A stretch of 16,284 nt of DNA, taken from positions 1 through 16,284 of the forward strand of contig CAKOID010000018.1 in the NCBI GenBank assembly GCA_934086355.1, given 5' to 3'. The notes beneath the pieces were generated by a model, which was not told the DNA's origin, ran no database searches, and saw nothing but the letters and a program-made list of their open reading frames with translations. This DNA is from an uncultured Bacilli bacterium. Its GTDB lineage: Bacteria > Bacillota_I > Bacilli_A > RF39 > UBA660. Positions within the stretch are counted from its first letter, which is position 1; each line of letters begins with the position of its first letter. A program made the translations under genes and the position numbers. Positions 1 to 6,270 of this stretch are shown here, piece by piece.

Positions 1-1389
1 TTAGTAGGAAATAGTATAGATGTAGGAATAGTACAAACATATGAATTAAAATTATGGTATATAGATACAGGAATAGATCAAACAAAAGATATGAATAAAA
101 GATTAGAAGCAAGAGTAAATATAACAGATATAACACAAATGAAAAATCCATATTCAAGTAACACAAGTAGTTTGGCTTATAATATAATAGAGAATGCTAA
201 AAACAAAATAAATGGAACTGAATTAGTTAGTAGTCCTAAAACAAAACCTGCAGAGGCAACAAGTTCATTTATATATTTAAAAGGTGAAGATCCTACATCA
301 TTTACTTCATCAAGAAGTAGTGCAACAAATTATTATATATCATATGCAGATGATTATACTGTTGATGAAACAACAGGTAAATTCACTTTATTAAATCCAA
401 CAGTTGCAACTACTAAATATACAACATCAATGGCAAGTAGTTTAGCAGGAAAATATGCAGTATGGGGTACAAGCACACCAACAATATCAAATACACAAAA
501 TCAAAATAGCATATATAAAATATCAACTAATGTATCTGATATAACATCAACCATAAAATATGCATCCATAAAAGCAGGTCAAAGTTCTACAGAAAAAGAA
601 GTGAGTATAGCACTAGATGATTATGGCACATCTTATTACTATAGAGGTGGGGTAGAAGATAATTATGTAAATTTTGCAGAAATGTGTTGGAGAATAGTTC
701 GTATAGAAGGTGATGGATCTACAAAATTAATATTAGAAGATAGAAGTGCAGAATGTAATAATTCATCATACACTGGAAATTGGAACGATGGAAACTCTGT
801 AGTTTTTGGTTATGGTTCAAATAATGAAGCAGACTTTTTAAATTATTCTGGTGGTCTTGCTGACTCATTAAAAAGTTTTCAAACGACATTAGAAACAAAA
901 GTTGGAACAGGAAAAACTTTAAATGATTATCTAAAAGTAGATGATTGGTGTTTTGATCATAATGTTGCTTCTACTGTTAATTATGTAGATCAATATTATG
1001 GTGCATATAAGAGAATATATACAGATAAAAGTCCATCATTAAAATGTACTGGAACAAAATTAAACAAATATAAAGATAATGCAGACATGTATGTAGGAAC
1101 ATTAACAGCAGATGAAATGTCATTTGCAGGTGCTGAATCAACTAATTATACCTATTATTTAATGAATAGTTATGCAAATAGTAATAATTTAAATTGGTGG
1201 GGGCTTTCTCCATATAGCAATATTGCTGGGAATGATAGTGATTACGTTTTTCAACTTTACTACAATGGATCGCTTATCAGCAACATAGTCGACTATGGCT
1301 ACTCTCGTCCCGCAGTTGCTCTGAAATCTTCAACCATTATAAAAACAGGAAATGGAACAATTTCAAATCCTTACGAAATTGCAAGTTAA
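1..1389 (+). CDS. Secreted/surface protein with variable C-terminal lectin-like domain (5' partial)
   Basis: The frame is open from base 1, so the gene begins upstream of the window; the first internal ATG (91) has no ribosome-binding site and is not a credible start. The visible 462 residues are rich in Ser, Thr, Asn and Tyr, as in exported proteins. The second half carries a recognisable arrangement found in many gut Firmicutes surface proteins: a YYYRGGVEDNYVNF stretch, then CWRIVRIEGDG (about 660-720), and a C-terminal block with NWWGLSPYS (1189-1215), YNGSL and SRPAVALK (1303-1326), ending GNGTISNPYEI. That block resembles the C-terminal lectin/formylglycine-enzyme-like domains that end in a 'RPa..l' motif. 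Base and codon use change sharply within this block (separate entry). A terminator overlaps the stop codon. The N-terminus is not visible, so anchoring (pilin-like signal or signal peptide) is unknown. The exact function is unknown; surface adhesion or ligand binding is inferred from the fold type only. Confidence 0.75.
   Translation, partial: LVGNSIDVGIVQTYELKLWYIDTGIDQTKDMNKRLEARVNITDITQMKNPYSSNTSSLAYNIIENAKNKINGTELVSSPKTKPAEATSSFIYLKGEDPTSFTSSRSSATNYYISYADDYTVDETTGKFTLLNPTVATTKYTTSMASSLAGKYAVWGTSTPTISNTQNQNSIYKISTNVSDITSTIKYASIKAGQSSTEKEVSIALDDYGTSYYYRGGVEDNYVNFAEMCWRIVRIEGDGSTKLILEDRSAECNNSSYTGNWNDGNSVVFGYGSNNEADFLNYSGGLADSLKSFQTTLETKVGTGKTLNDYLKVDDWCFDHNVASTVNYVDQYYGAYKRIYTDKSPSLKCTGTKLNKYKDNADMYVGTLTADEMSFAGAESTNYTYYLMNSYANSNNLNWWGLSPYSNIAGNDSDYVFQLYYNGSLISNIVDYGYSRPAVALKSSTIIKTGNGTISNPYEIAS
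1198..1326 (+). other. Candidate hypervariable C-terminal patch (DGR variable region-like)
   Basis: Within an otherwise AT-rich gene, bases 1261-1320 contain 29 G/C in 60, against 12 in 60 at 1141-1200 and 17 in 60 at 1321-1380. Codons rare elsewhere in the window cluster here: CTT, CTG, CGT, CCC, TCG, ATC, GTC and GAC. Between 1258 and 1302 there is a run of codons ending in C with differing first and second bases (TAC, TAC, ATC, AGC, AAC, GTC, GAC, GGC, TAC). This is what adenine mutagenesis of AAC codons in a template repeat would give. The 3' flank (1303-1323) is the most GC-rich part and encodes the conserved SRPAVAL motif, as an initiation-of-mutagenic-homology site would. No template repeat or reverse transcriptase is in the window, so recombination from a foreign paralogue is an alternative. 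Confidence 0.45.
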
Positions 1390-1415
1390 GTACTATCAAT
1401 TTAGTACTTTTTTTT
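1388..1415 (+). terminator. Intrinsic terminator overlapping the stop codon of the first gene
   Basis: AAGTACT (1388-1394) pairs perfectly with AGTACTT (1403-1409), with an eight-base loop and a T-run to 1415. The left arm includes the last two bases of the TAA stop. A TATAAT at 1417-1422, immediately after the T-run, may be the -10 box for fmt, although no good -35 box is visible. Confidence 0.8.
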
Positions 1416-1441
1416 GTATAATACTTTTAGAAGGTGATTAC

Positions 1442-2374
1442 ATGAAAGATTTAAAAGTAGTATTTATGGGAACTCCAGAATTTGCTGTTCCAGTACTTAA
1501 GACATTAATAGAAAATACTAACGTAGTACTTGTAGTAACACAACCTGATGCTTATGTTGGAAGAAAGAAAATATTAACACCAAGTCCAATAAAAAGGATA
1601 GCATTAGAAAATAACATAGAAGTATTTACACCACATAAAATTAAAGAAGACTATCAAAAAATAATAAATGTAAATCCAGATATAATAATAACATGTGCAT
1701 ATGGACAAATCATTCCTAAAATTTTATTAGATTTACCAAAACATAAATGTGTTAACGTACATGCATCTCTTTTACCAAAATATAGAGGAGGAGCTCCAAT
1801 ACATGCTTCAATAATAAATGGAGATAAAGAAACTGGAATAACTATAATGTATATGGCAGAAGGAATGGACGATGGAAATATAATAAAACAAGAAACCGTT
1901 CCTATCTTAGAAAGTGATAACATAAACACATTAAGTGAGAAATTAAGTGATTTAGGAGCAAAATTATTAATTGAAACTTTACCTAGTATACTTAATAATA
2001 CTTGTGAAAATATAAAACAAGACAGTGATAAAGTAACTTTTGCATATATAATAAAAAGAAAAGATGAAATAATAGATTTCAATACAACATATAAAAATAT
2101 ATATAATAAAGTAAGAGCATTATATGATAGAAGTTATTTTATAATGAATAATATAGAATACAAAGTTGTTAAAGTAAGATATGAGTCTAATAAAGGTGAA
2201 GTAGGAAAAATAAATCATATTTATAAAGATGGTTTTGGAATAGGATGTATTGATGGAGAAGTAGTAATAACTGAATTTATACCATCAGGTAAAAAACAAA
2301 TGTTAGTATCATCTTATCTAAATGGAATAAAAAAAGATGAATTAATTGGAGTAAAAATAAATGAAAAAAAATAA
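1442..2374 (+). CDS. fmt: Methionyl-tRNA formyltransferase
   Basis: Transfers the formyl group of 10-formyltetrahydrofolate to Met-tRNAfMet, giving the cytoplasmic initiator tRNA. The 310-residue length fits the family (E. coli about 315). The N-terminal Rossmann-like formyltransferase domain opens with VVFMGTPEFAVPVL. The catalytic triad is visible as N105 and H107 in the NVHASLLPKYRG motif and D143 in EGMDDG. The C-terminal ~100 residues form the small tRNA-binding barrel domain. The start at 1442 is chosen because AAGGTG (1431-1436) precedes it and because homologous sequence begins here; an in-frame ATG at 1352 lies inside the preceding gene and would add 30 unrelated residues. The 3' end overlaps the next gene by 14 bases. 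A possible -10 box (TATAAT, 1417-1422) follows the upstream terminator. Confidence 0.96.
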   Translation: MKDLKVVFMGTPEFAVPVLKTLIENTNVVLVVTQPDAYVGRKKILTPSPIKRIALENNIEVFTPHKIKEDYQKIINVNPDIIITCAYGQIIPKILLDLPKHKCVNVHASLLPKYRGGAPIHASIINGDKETGITIMYMAEGMDDGNIIKQETVPILESDNINTLSEKLSDLGAKLLIETLPSILNNTCENIKQDSDKVTFAYIIKRKDEIIDFNTTYKNIYNKVRALYDRSYFIMNNIEYKVVKVRYESNKGEVGKINHIYKDGFGIGCIDGEVVITEFIPSGKKQMLVSSYLNGIKKDELIGVKINEKK

Positions 2375-3011
2375 AGATAATAAAATAAAAGTGTTTTTTA
2401 ATAAATTAAAAGAAGCGTGGAAAGATCCTAGAAAAAAAGCTGGAATTAAATTATTAAGCTACTTTATATTCTTTTTCATTTTACTATTACTAACTGCTAT
2501 AACAAATTATATATCATATACAAATAAAGATAATAATAAAAATGATAATACAAAAGCTGAAGAAAAAATAGACAATACTAATTTTATAAATAAACAAAAT
2601 AAATTATTAGATAATAAACATAGTATAAATTATATAGTAACAATTAATAATATTGTTTATAAAATAAATGGTTTATTAGAAAATAATATAATTGAAGGTT
2701 ATTTAGAAAATGATAATAATATTAAAAAAATAACAATAAAAGATAATAAAATATATGAATTAATAGATGGTATAGAAACTGAATTAGATAATGTAATAAA
2801 TTGTAATTATATAAACATAGAATATTTATTAGATATAATAATAGATAAAAATGCAATAATAGAAAATAAAGATGAAGTTAAAAATTATAAATATAATTTT
2901 ATAGATAATGGAAATAACTTAAATATTATTTTTAGTACTGATAAAGATAAGATTAATAAAATAGATATTAATTTAGATAATGAAGAATATATGTTGAATT
3001 TTTATAATTAA
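2361..3011 (+). CDS. Single-pass membrane protein of unknown function
   Basis: Not recognised. The 216-residue protein has a basic N-terminus (residues 1-30, including KEAWKDPRKKAG), one strongly hydrophobic segment at about 31-50, then a hydrophilic 160-residue domain. That domain is very rich in Asn, Asp, Lys and Ile and is presumably outside the membrane. By the positive-inside rule the N-terminus would be cytoplasmic. No catalytic motif is evident. GGAG at 2348-2351 gives a ribosome-binding site inside the end of fmt, and the 14-base overlap suggests translational coupling to fmt. The C-terminal domain has alternating short hydrophobic stretches consistent with beta-strands (for example HSINYIVTINNIVYKINGLL), so a small extracytoplasmic beta domain is possible. 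This is inference. Confidence 0.8.
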   Translation: MKKNKDNKIKVFFNKLKEAWKDPRKKAGIKLLSYFIFFFILLLLTAITNYISYTNKDNNKNDNTKAEEKIDNTNFINKQNKLLDNKHSINYIVTINNIVYKINGLLENNIIEGYLENDNNIKKITIKDNKIYELIDGIETELDNVINCNYINIEYLLDIIIDKNAIIENKDEVKNYKYNFIDNGNNLNIIFSTDKDKINKIDINLDNEEYMLNFYN

Positions 3012-3045
3012 TGATATATAATATGCTTAATTATTTGGGGGAAAT

Positions 3046-3837
3046 ATGAAAAAGAAAAATAAAAAAATAATTGTTAATAGTCTAACTTTATCTAGAATAG
3101 CTGGTATGTTAGCTCTACCTATATTATTTAATACTTTAACTGCGCCAGTATTTTTAATTGTGTTAGCAGCTTTACTATTTACGGATTGCTTAGATGGTTT
3201 ATTAGCAAGAAAATTTAAAGTTAGTACTATAGGAGGTAGCATACTTGATATGTCTGCCGATAAATTATTAGGCATAAGTGTATTGATAATTTTAGCAAAT
3301 ATGTATCCAGTTATGTACATACCACTTGTAATGGAATGTGCAATAATATCTGTAAATGTAATAGGCGGTTTAAAAGGAAGTAATAATAAGTCTAGTGAAA
3401 TTGGAAGAATAAAAACTTGGATAATGGGACTCTCAATTTGTTCATTATTTATAGTAGGATTATCTCCTGAAATTATTAAAAGTATTGATAACATAACAAT
3501 CAAATCTTTTATAGATAAAATTATAAGTAATAAAGATATTATAAAAGATGTTAGTACAACTGCTACAATAGTTTCTGAAGGAATAGTACTAACGGATTAT
3601 AGTTTAAAAGCATTTAAAAATAATAACAAAGTAACTATTGAAGAATTAAAAGAATTAAAAAATAATATTATTAATAAGTTAAAAGAAAAAGAATTTTATA
3701 ATGAAGTTTTATTTAATGAAGAATATAATAAAATAACAAAAGATATGTCTTTAAAAGATAAACTCTTACCAGATGAACAAAAATTAGAACAAATTAAAAA
3801 ATTAACATTAAAATATAAAAATAACATAAAATTATAA
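3046..3837 (+). CDS. pgsA: CDP-alcohol phosphatidyltransferase (PgsA-type), C-terminally extended
   Basis: An integral membrane enzyme that transfers a phosphatidyl group from CDP-diacylglycerol to an alcohol; glycerol-3-phosphate (phosphatidylglycerophosphate synthase) is the likeliest acceptor. The family signature is complete: D47-x2-D50-G51-x2-A54-R55-x8-G64-x3-D68-x3-D72. It is preceded by the usual NSLTLSRI start. Hydrophobic helices cover about residues 8-45, 72-108 and 122-141. At 263 residues it is longer than typical PgsA (about 180-200). The excess is a charged, Lys/Glu-rich C-terminal region from about residue 150, probably cytoplasmic, of unknown role. GGGGG at 3037-3041 gives a ribosome-binding site five bases from the ATG. 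A TATAAT at 3017-3022 may mark a promoter, but no clear -35 is seen. The acceptor specificity cannot be read from the sequence, so the symbol is tentative. Confidence 0.85.
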   Translation: MKKKNKKIIVNSLTLSRIAGMLALPILFNTLTAPVFLIVLAALLFTDCLDGLLARKFKVSTIGGSILDMSADKLLGISVLIILANMYPVMYIPLVMECAIISVNVIGGLKGSNNKSSEIGRIKTWIMGLSICSLFIVGLSPEIIKSIDNITIKSFIDKIISNKDIIKDVSTTATIVSEGIVLTDYSLKAFKNNNKVTIEELKELKNNIINKLKEKEFYNEVLFNEEYNKITKDMSLKDKLLPDEQKLEQIKKLTLKYKNNIKL

Positions 3838-3854
3838 AAAAAACATAAATTCTA

Positions 3855-3882
3855 TTGACAAGTAATTTATAAATGATATAAT
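3855..3882 (+). promoter_or_regulatory. Strong sigma-A promoter of the infC operon
   Basis: TTGACA (3855-3860), a 16-base spacer and TATAAT (3877-3882), with an extended -10 TG at 3874-3875. Transcription should start near 3889, placing about 135 bases of leader before infC. Confidence 0.88.
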
Positions 3883-3888
3883 AATAAC

Positions 3889-4010
3889 GAATTAAAAAGG
3901 AAAGCGATGTATCCACATCCACCTGATTGCAAAAGAGCAATAGGTAAAAAGCCATAAATAATAAAAAAAGGTTTTTAAGTGGATACGTATGTATTCACTT
4001 TTTAAATTTA
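3889..4010 (+). promoter_or_regulatory. L20-type ribosomal protein leader with antiterminator/terminator switch
   Basis: The untranslated leader of infC-rpmI-rplT folds two mutually exclusive ways. Antiterminator: GTATCCAC (3909-3916) pairs perfectly with GTGGATAC (3979-3986), enclosing two hairpins. These are ACCT-G-ATTGC/GCAAT-AGGT (3921-3945, six-base loop) and AAAAGCC/GGTTTTT (3947-3953 with 3970-3976). Terminator: the same 3979-3986 strand pairs instead with 3991-3998. In Bacillus subtilis, L20 controls the same operon by transcription attenuation through a leader of this kind. Identity with that family is inferred from position and architecture; the L20-binding residues were not matched base by base. 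Confidence 0.82.
3977..4003 (+). terminator. Attenuator terminator in the infC leader
   Basis: A ten-pair stem (3977-3986 with 3991-4000, one G-U) with a four-base GTAT loop, followed by a short T-run to 4003. Its left arm is the right arm of the antiterminator helix. It lies just upstream of the infC ribosome-binding site (4012-4016). Confidence 0.8.
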
Positions 4011-4025
4011 TGGAGGTGCGTTTTT

Positions 4026-4553
4026 ATAGCAAACGTTAAAAAAGATGATCTACCGATCAATGAACAAATAAAAGTAAGTGAATTAATGGTAATAGGACCT
4101 AAAGGAGAACAAATGGGTACTAAAAAATTATCAGATGCATTAACAATAGCAAATTATGCTGGATTAGATTTAGTTTTAATGAATTCTACTCCTGGACATG
4201 CTGTTGGTAAAATAATGGATTATAATAGATACCGTTATGAACGTCAAAAAAAGCAAAAAGAAGCTTTAAAGAAACAAAGAGAAAATAATAAAGAAATGAA
4301 AGAATATCAATTATCAGTTACTATTGATGTTCATGATTTTGAAACAAGAAGAAAAAATGCAGCAAATTATTTATCTAAAGGACACAAAATTAAAGTATCT
4401 TTAAGATTTAAAGGACGTCAAATGGCACACACTGAACTTGGACGTGATGTACTTTTGAAATTTGCAAACGAATTAAATGAATTTGCTGATATTGAAAGTC
4501 AACCAGAGTTAGTTGGTAGAAACATGACTATGATTTTAGCACCAAAAAAATAA
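4026..4553 (+). CDS. infC: Translation initiation factor IF-3 (ATA start)
   Basis: IF-3 binds the 30S subunit, prevents 50S joining and checks the start codon and initiator tRNA. The 175-residue product has the IF3 N-domain (PINEQIKVSELMVIG ... ALTIANYAGLDLVLM), a basic linker (YRYERQKKQKEALKKQ) and the C-domain (VTIDVHDFETRRKNAANYLSKG ... LRFKGRQMAH ... PELVGRNMTMILAPKK). The first in-frame ATG (4086) would remove the conserved start of the N-domain and has no ribosome-binding site. GGAGG at 4012-4016 sits nine bases before ATA at 4026, in frame, which gives the expected N-terminus. Non-canonical AUU, AUC or AUA starts are known for infC and underlie its autoregulation, since IF-3 discriminates against them. 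An ATG at 4010 is out of frame and closes after nine codons. First gene of the infC-rpmI-rplT operon. Confidence 0.93.
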   Translation: MANVKKDDLPINEQIKVSELMVIGPKGEQMGTKKLSDALTIANYAGLDLVLMNSTPGHAVGKIMDYNRYRYERQKKQKEALKKQRENNKEMKEYQLSVTIDVHDFETRRKNAANYLSKGHKIKVSLRFKGRQMAHTELGRDVLLKFANELNEFADIESQPELVGRNMTMILAPKK

Positions 4554-4566
4554 GGAGGAAATAATT

Positions 4567-4755
4567 ATGCCAAAACAAAAAACACACAAATCAAGTAGTA
4601 AAGTTTTAAACAAACATAAAAGTGGATTAATAACTTATAAAAAATCAGGAGGTAATCACCAAACTGGTAAAGATACAGCAAAAGCAGTTAGACAAAGAAG
4701 AAAATCAGGAAATTTAGCGAAAGGAACAGTTGACAAATTAAAAAATGTCATCTAA
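4567..4755 (+). CDS. rpmI: Large-subunit ribosomal protein bL35
   Basis: A small, very basic 62-residue protein beginning PKQKTHKSSSK, with the family's Lys/Arg-rich centre and a KGTVDKLKNVI end (family usually 64-66 residues). AAGGAGG (4553-4559) overlaps the infC stop codon and lies eight bases from the ATG, so it is probably translated together with infC. It lies between infC and rplT in the usual order. Confidence 0.95.
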   Translation: MPKQKTHKSSSKVLNKHKSGLITYKKSGGNHQTGKDTAKAVRQRRKSGNLAKGTVDKLKNVI

Positions 4756-4767
4756 TGGTGAAGTATA

Positions 4768-5307
4768 ATGACTAGAGTTAAAGGCGGAACTGTTGCAAAA
4801 AACAGAAGAAGAAAAGTATTAAAAGCTGCTAAAGGTTACTTTGGTAGTAAACATAGATTATTTAAAACAGCTCAAGAACAAGTATTCCATAGTGGAGCAT
4901 ATGCTTATAGAGATAGAAAACAAAATAAAAGAAATTTCAGAAAATTATGGATTACAAGAATTAATGCTGCATGTAGACAAAATGATATAAGTTATTCAAA
5001 ATTTATCAATGGATTAACAAAAGCTGGTGTATTAGTTAATAGAAAAATGTTAAGTGAACTTGCTATAGATAATCCAAAAGCTTTTACAGAATTAGTTACA
5101 GTATCTAAAAATGCTTTAGAAGGAAAAGTAACTAAAACTGAAACAAAAAAAGAAGTAACAAAAGAAACTAAAACTACTAAAAAAGAAGAAGTAAAAACAG
5201 ACTTATCAAAAATGACAGTTGCTGAATTAAAAAGTTTAGCAAAAGAAAAAGGTATATCTGGATATACAACTATGAAAAAAGATGAATTATTAAATGCTTT
5301 AAAATAA
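4768..5307 (+). CDS. rplT: Large-subunit ribosomal protein bL20 with Rho_N/SAP-like C-terminal extension
   Basis: Residues 1-120 are a full bL20: [53 protein letters not shown] and the NRKMLSELA region. bL20 assembles early onto 23S rRNA and represses its own operon through the leader at 3889-4010. Unusually, a Thr/Lys/Glu linker (121-146) and a short helical domain follow (147-179), with [14 protein letters not shown] and [10 protein letters not shown]. The latter matches the pattern of the Rho N-terminal/SAP-like helix-extended-loop-helix that binds nucleic acid. Standard bL20 ends near residue 118, so this tail is an addition. The ribosome-binding site is weak (GGTGAAG, 4757-4763). A terminator overlaps the stop codon. 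Confidence 0.95.
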   Translation: MTRVKGGTVAKNRRRKVLKAAKGYFGSKHRLFKTAQEQVFHSGAYAYRDRKQNKRNFRKLWITRINAACRQNDISYSKFINGLTKAGVLVNRKMLSELAIDNPKAFTELVTVSKNALEGKVTKTETKKEVTKETKTTKKEEVKTDLSKMTVAELKSLAKEKGISGYTTMKKDELLNALK

Positions 5308-5319
5308 TTCTTTTTTTTT
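5284..5319 (+). terminator. Intrinsic terminator of the infC operon, overlapping the rplT stop
   Basis: GAATTATT (5284-5291) pairs with AATAATTC (5303-5310), followed by nine T (5311-5319). The TAA stop (5305-5307) is inside the right arm. The last two T of the run are also the first two bases of the next -35 box. Confidence 0.82.
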
Positions 5320-5346
5320 GACATCATAATTAATATTTTATATAAT
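5318..5346 (+). promoter_or_regulatory. Consensus sigma-A promoter for the kinase-fold gene
   Basis: TTGACA (5318-5323), a 17-base spacer and TATAAT (5341-5346): a perfect consensus. Its first two bases are the end of the preceding terminator's T-run. Transcription should start near 5353, leaving a leader of only about 17 bases. Confidence 0.88.
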
Positions 5347-5369
5347 AACATTCAAAAAAGAGGAATTAT

Positions 5370-6242
5370 ATGAAAATAATAAGATTAGAAGATAGTGATA
5401 TAGAAAAACTAAAAGAATTTGAAATAGATTTACATTTAAATGAATCTAAAATATATTTTTATGATAATAAACAATTATTAAAAATATTTAAAAGTAGTAT
5501 TGAAGAATATATAACAAATAAAATGTTTATAATAAATAGATTATTTTATTTAAAAAAATATGTTGATACAGATAACTTTATAATGCCAAATAATATAGTA
5601 AGATTTCATGGGTTTAATTCAGGTTACACTATGGATTTTATTGATGATAGTGAAAATTTAAAAATAATAATGGATTCAAGTAAAATATCAATAGAAGATA
5701 AAGTATGTTTATTAAAACAAATGGCATACATTCTATTAGAAACAGAAAATAATAAAGTTTTAAAAAATATAAATTTTCATTTAAGTGATATTCATGAAGG
5801 TAATTTTATATATGATAATAAATACAAAAAAGTAAAATGTGTTGATATGGATAGTTCATACTTAAAAGGAAGTTTAACAAGTAATTCTAAATATTTAACA
5901 TATAATTATAAATTATGGGATTACGAAAAAAAATATTCGTTAATTGAAACTGGTATAGAAAAAGGCAATATTACACCAAATATTAATACTACTATATTAT
6001 CATTTTATTATATGTTTTTAAATCTTCTAACAAATAAAGATTCTTACAATTTTTCTAAAATAAAAACATATAATTTAATAAATGATATGAAAAATATTGG
6101 ATTTAGTAAATATTTAACTGATGCTTTAGAATTAATCTATACCAATAAAGATAATTACATTGATGAAGATATAATAAATTCTATAACACCAGAATTAATA
6201 TTAAAATATAAAAGTCAAAGCCAAAACCGGACAATTGTTTGA
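5370..6242 (+). CDS. Protein kinase-like fold protein (APH/kinase superfamily)
   Basis: The 290-residue protein shows kinase-fold landmarks in order. These are a possible ATP-binding lysine K38 in QLLKIF, a candidate helix-C glutamate (E45/E46), a hinge-like YTMDFIDD (86-93), and a catalytic loop H137-L-S-D140-I-H142-E-G-N145. A metal-binding segment C157-V-D159-M-D161 stands in for DFG. The D-x-H-x-x-N loop is the form found in aminoglycoside/choline/sugar kinase relatives and some atypical protein kinases. No glycine-rich loop is obvious. The substrate cannot be inferred and neighbours give no clue. GAGG (5360-5363) serves as ribosome-binding site. This is the only gene here ending in TGA, and that TGA lies inside both the terminator stem and the next -35 box. 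It has its own consensus promoter and terminator, so it is probably monocistronic. Confidence 0.72.
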   Translation: MKIIRLEDSDIEKLKEFEIDLHLNESKIYFYDNKQLLKIFKSSIEEYITNKMFIINRLFYLKKYVDTDNFIMPNNIVRFHGFNSGYTMDFIDDSENLKIIMDSSKISIEDKVCLLKQMAYILLETENNKVLKNINFHLSDIHEGNFIYDNKYKKVKCVDMDSSYLKGSLTSNSKYLTYNYKLWDYEKKYSLIETGIEKGNITPNINTTILSFYYMFLNLLTNKDSYNFSKIKTYNLINDMKNIGFSKYLTDALELIYTNKDNYIDEDIINSITPELILKYKSQSQNRTIV

Positions 6243-6249
6243 CTTTTTT
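6211..6249 (+). terminator. Intrinsic terminator overlapping the end of the kinase-fold gene
   Basis: AAAGTCAAA (6211-6219) pairs perfectly with TTTGACTTT (6238-6246), with an 18-base loop, and the T-run reaches 6249. The left arm encodes the last codons, and the stop codon (6240-6242) is in the right arm. Confidence 0.75.
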
Positions 6250-6267
6250 GTTAAAAAGTGCTATAAT
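6239..6267 (+). promoter_or_regulatory. Sigma-A promoter nested in the preceding terminator
   Basis: TTGACT (6239-6244), a 17-base spacer and TATAAT (6262-6267), with extended -10 TG at 6259-6260. The -35 box contains the TGA stop of the upstream gene and part of the terminator stem. Transcription should start near 6274. Confidence 0.82.
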
Positions 6268-6270
6268 TAG

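Noticed and set aside
337..351. A YADD tetrapeptide in the first gene, the reverse-transcriptase catalytic motif.
   Set aside because: It lies in a Ser/Thr-rich secreted protein without any other reverse-transcriptase motif, so it is chance. No reverse transcriptase is present in the window.
1352..1441. An upstream in-frame ATG that would extend fmt by 30 residues.
   Set aside because: It lies inside the preceding gene and spans the terminator, has no ribosome-binding site, and the added residues do not belong to the family.
1654..2082. A minus-strand open frame of 142 codons inside fmt, and similar ones at 3027-3503, 4992-5351, 7477-7821 and 11985-12314.
   Set aside because: These are shadows of AT-rich genes on the other strand, with hydrophobic low-complexity translations and no ribosome-binding sites.
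4010..4039. A nine-codon reading frame (ATG 4010) overlapping the infC start, as a possible leader peptide.
   Set aside because: Its ATG overlaps the infC ribosome-binding site and has no site of its own; nothing suggests it is translated.
6240..6254. Possible TGA=Trp recoding, because the kinase-fold gene would run on four codons past TGA.
   Set aside because: Trp is TGG in all genes and no internal in-frame TGA is seen in any long gene; the TGA lies in a terminator, as expected for a true stop.
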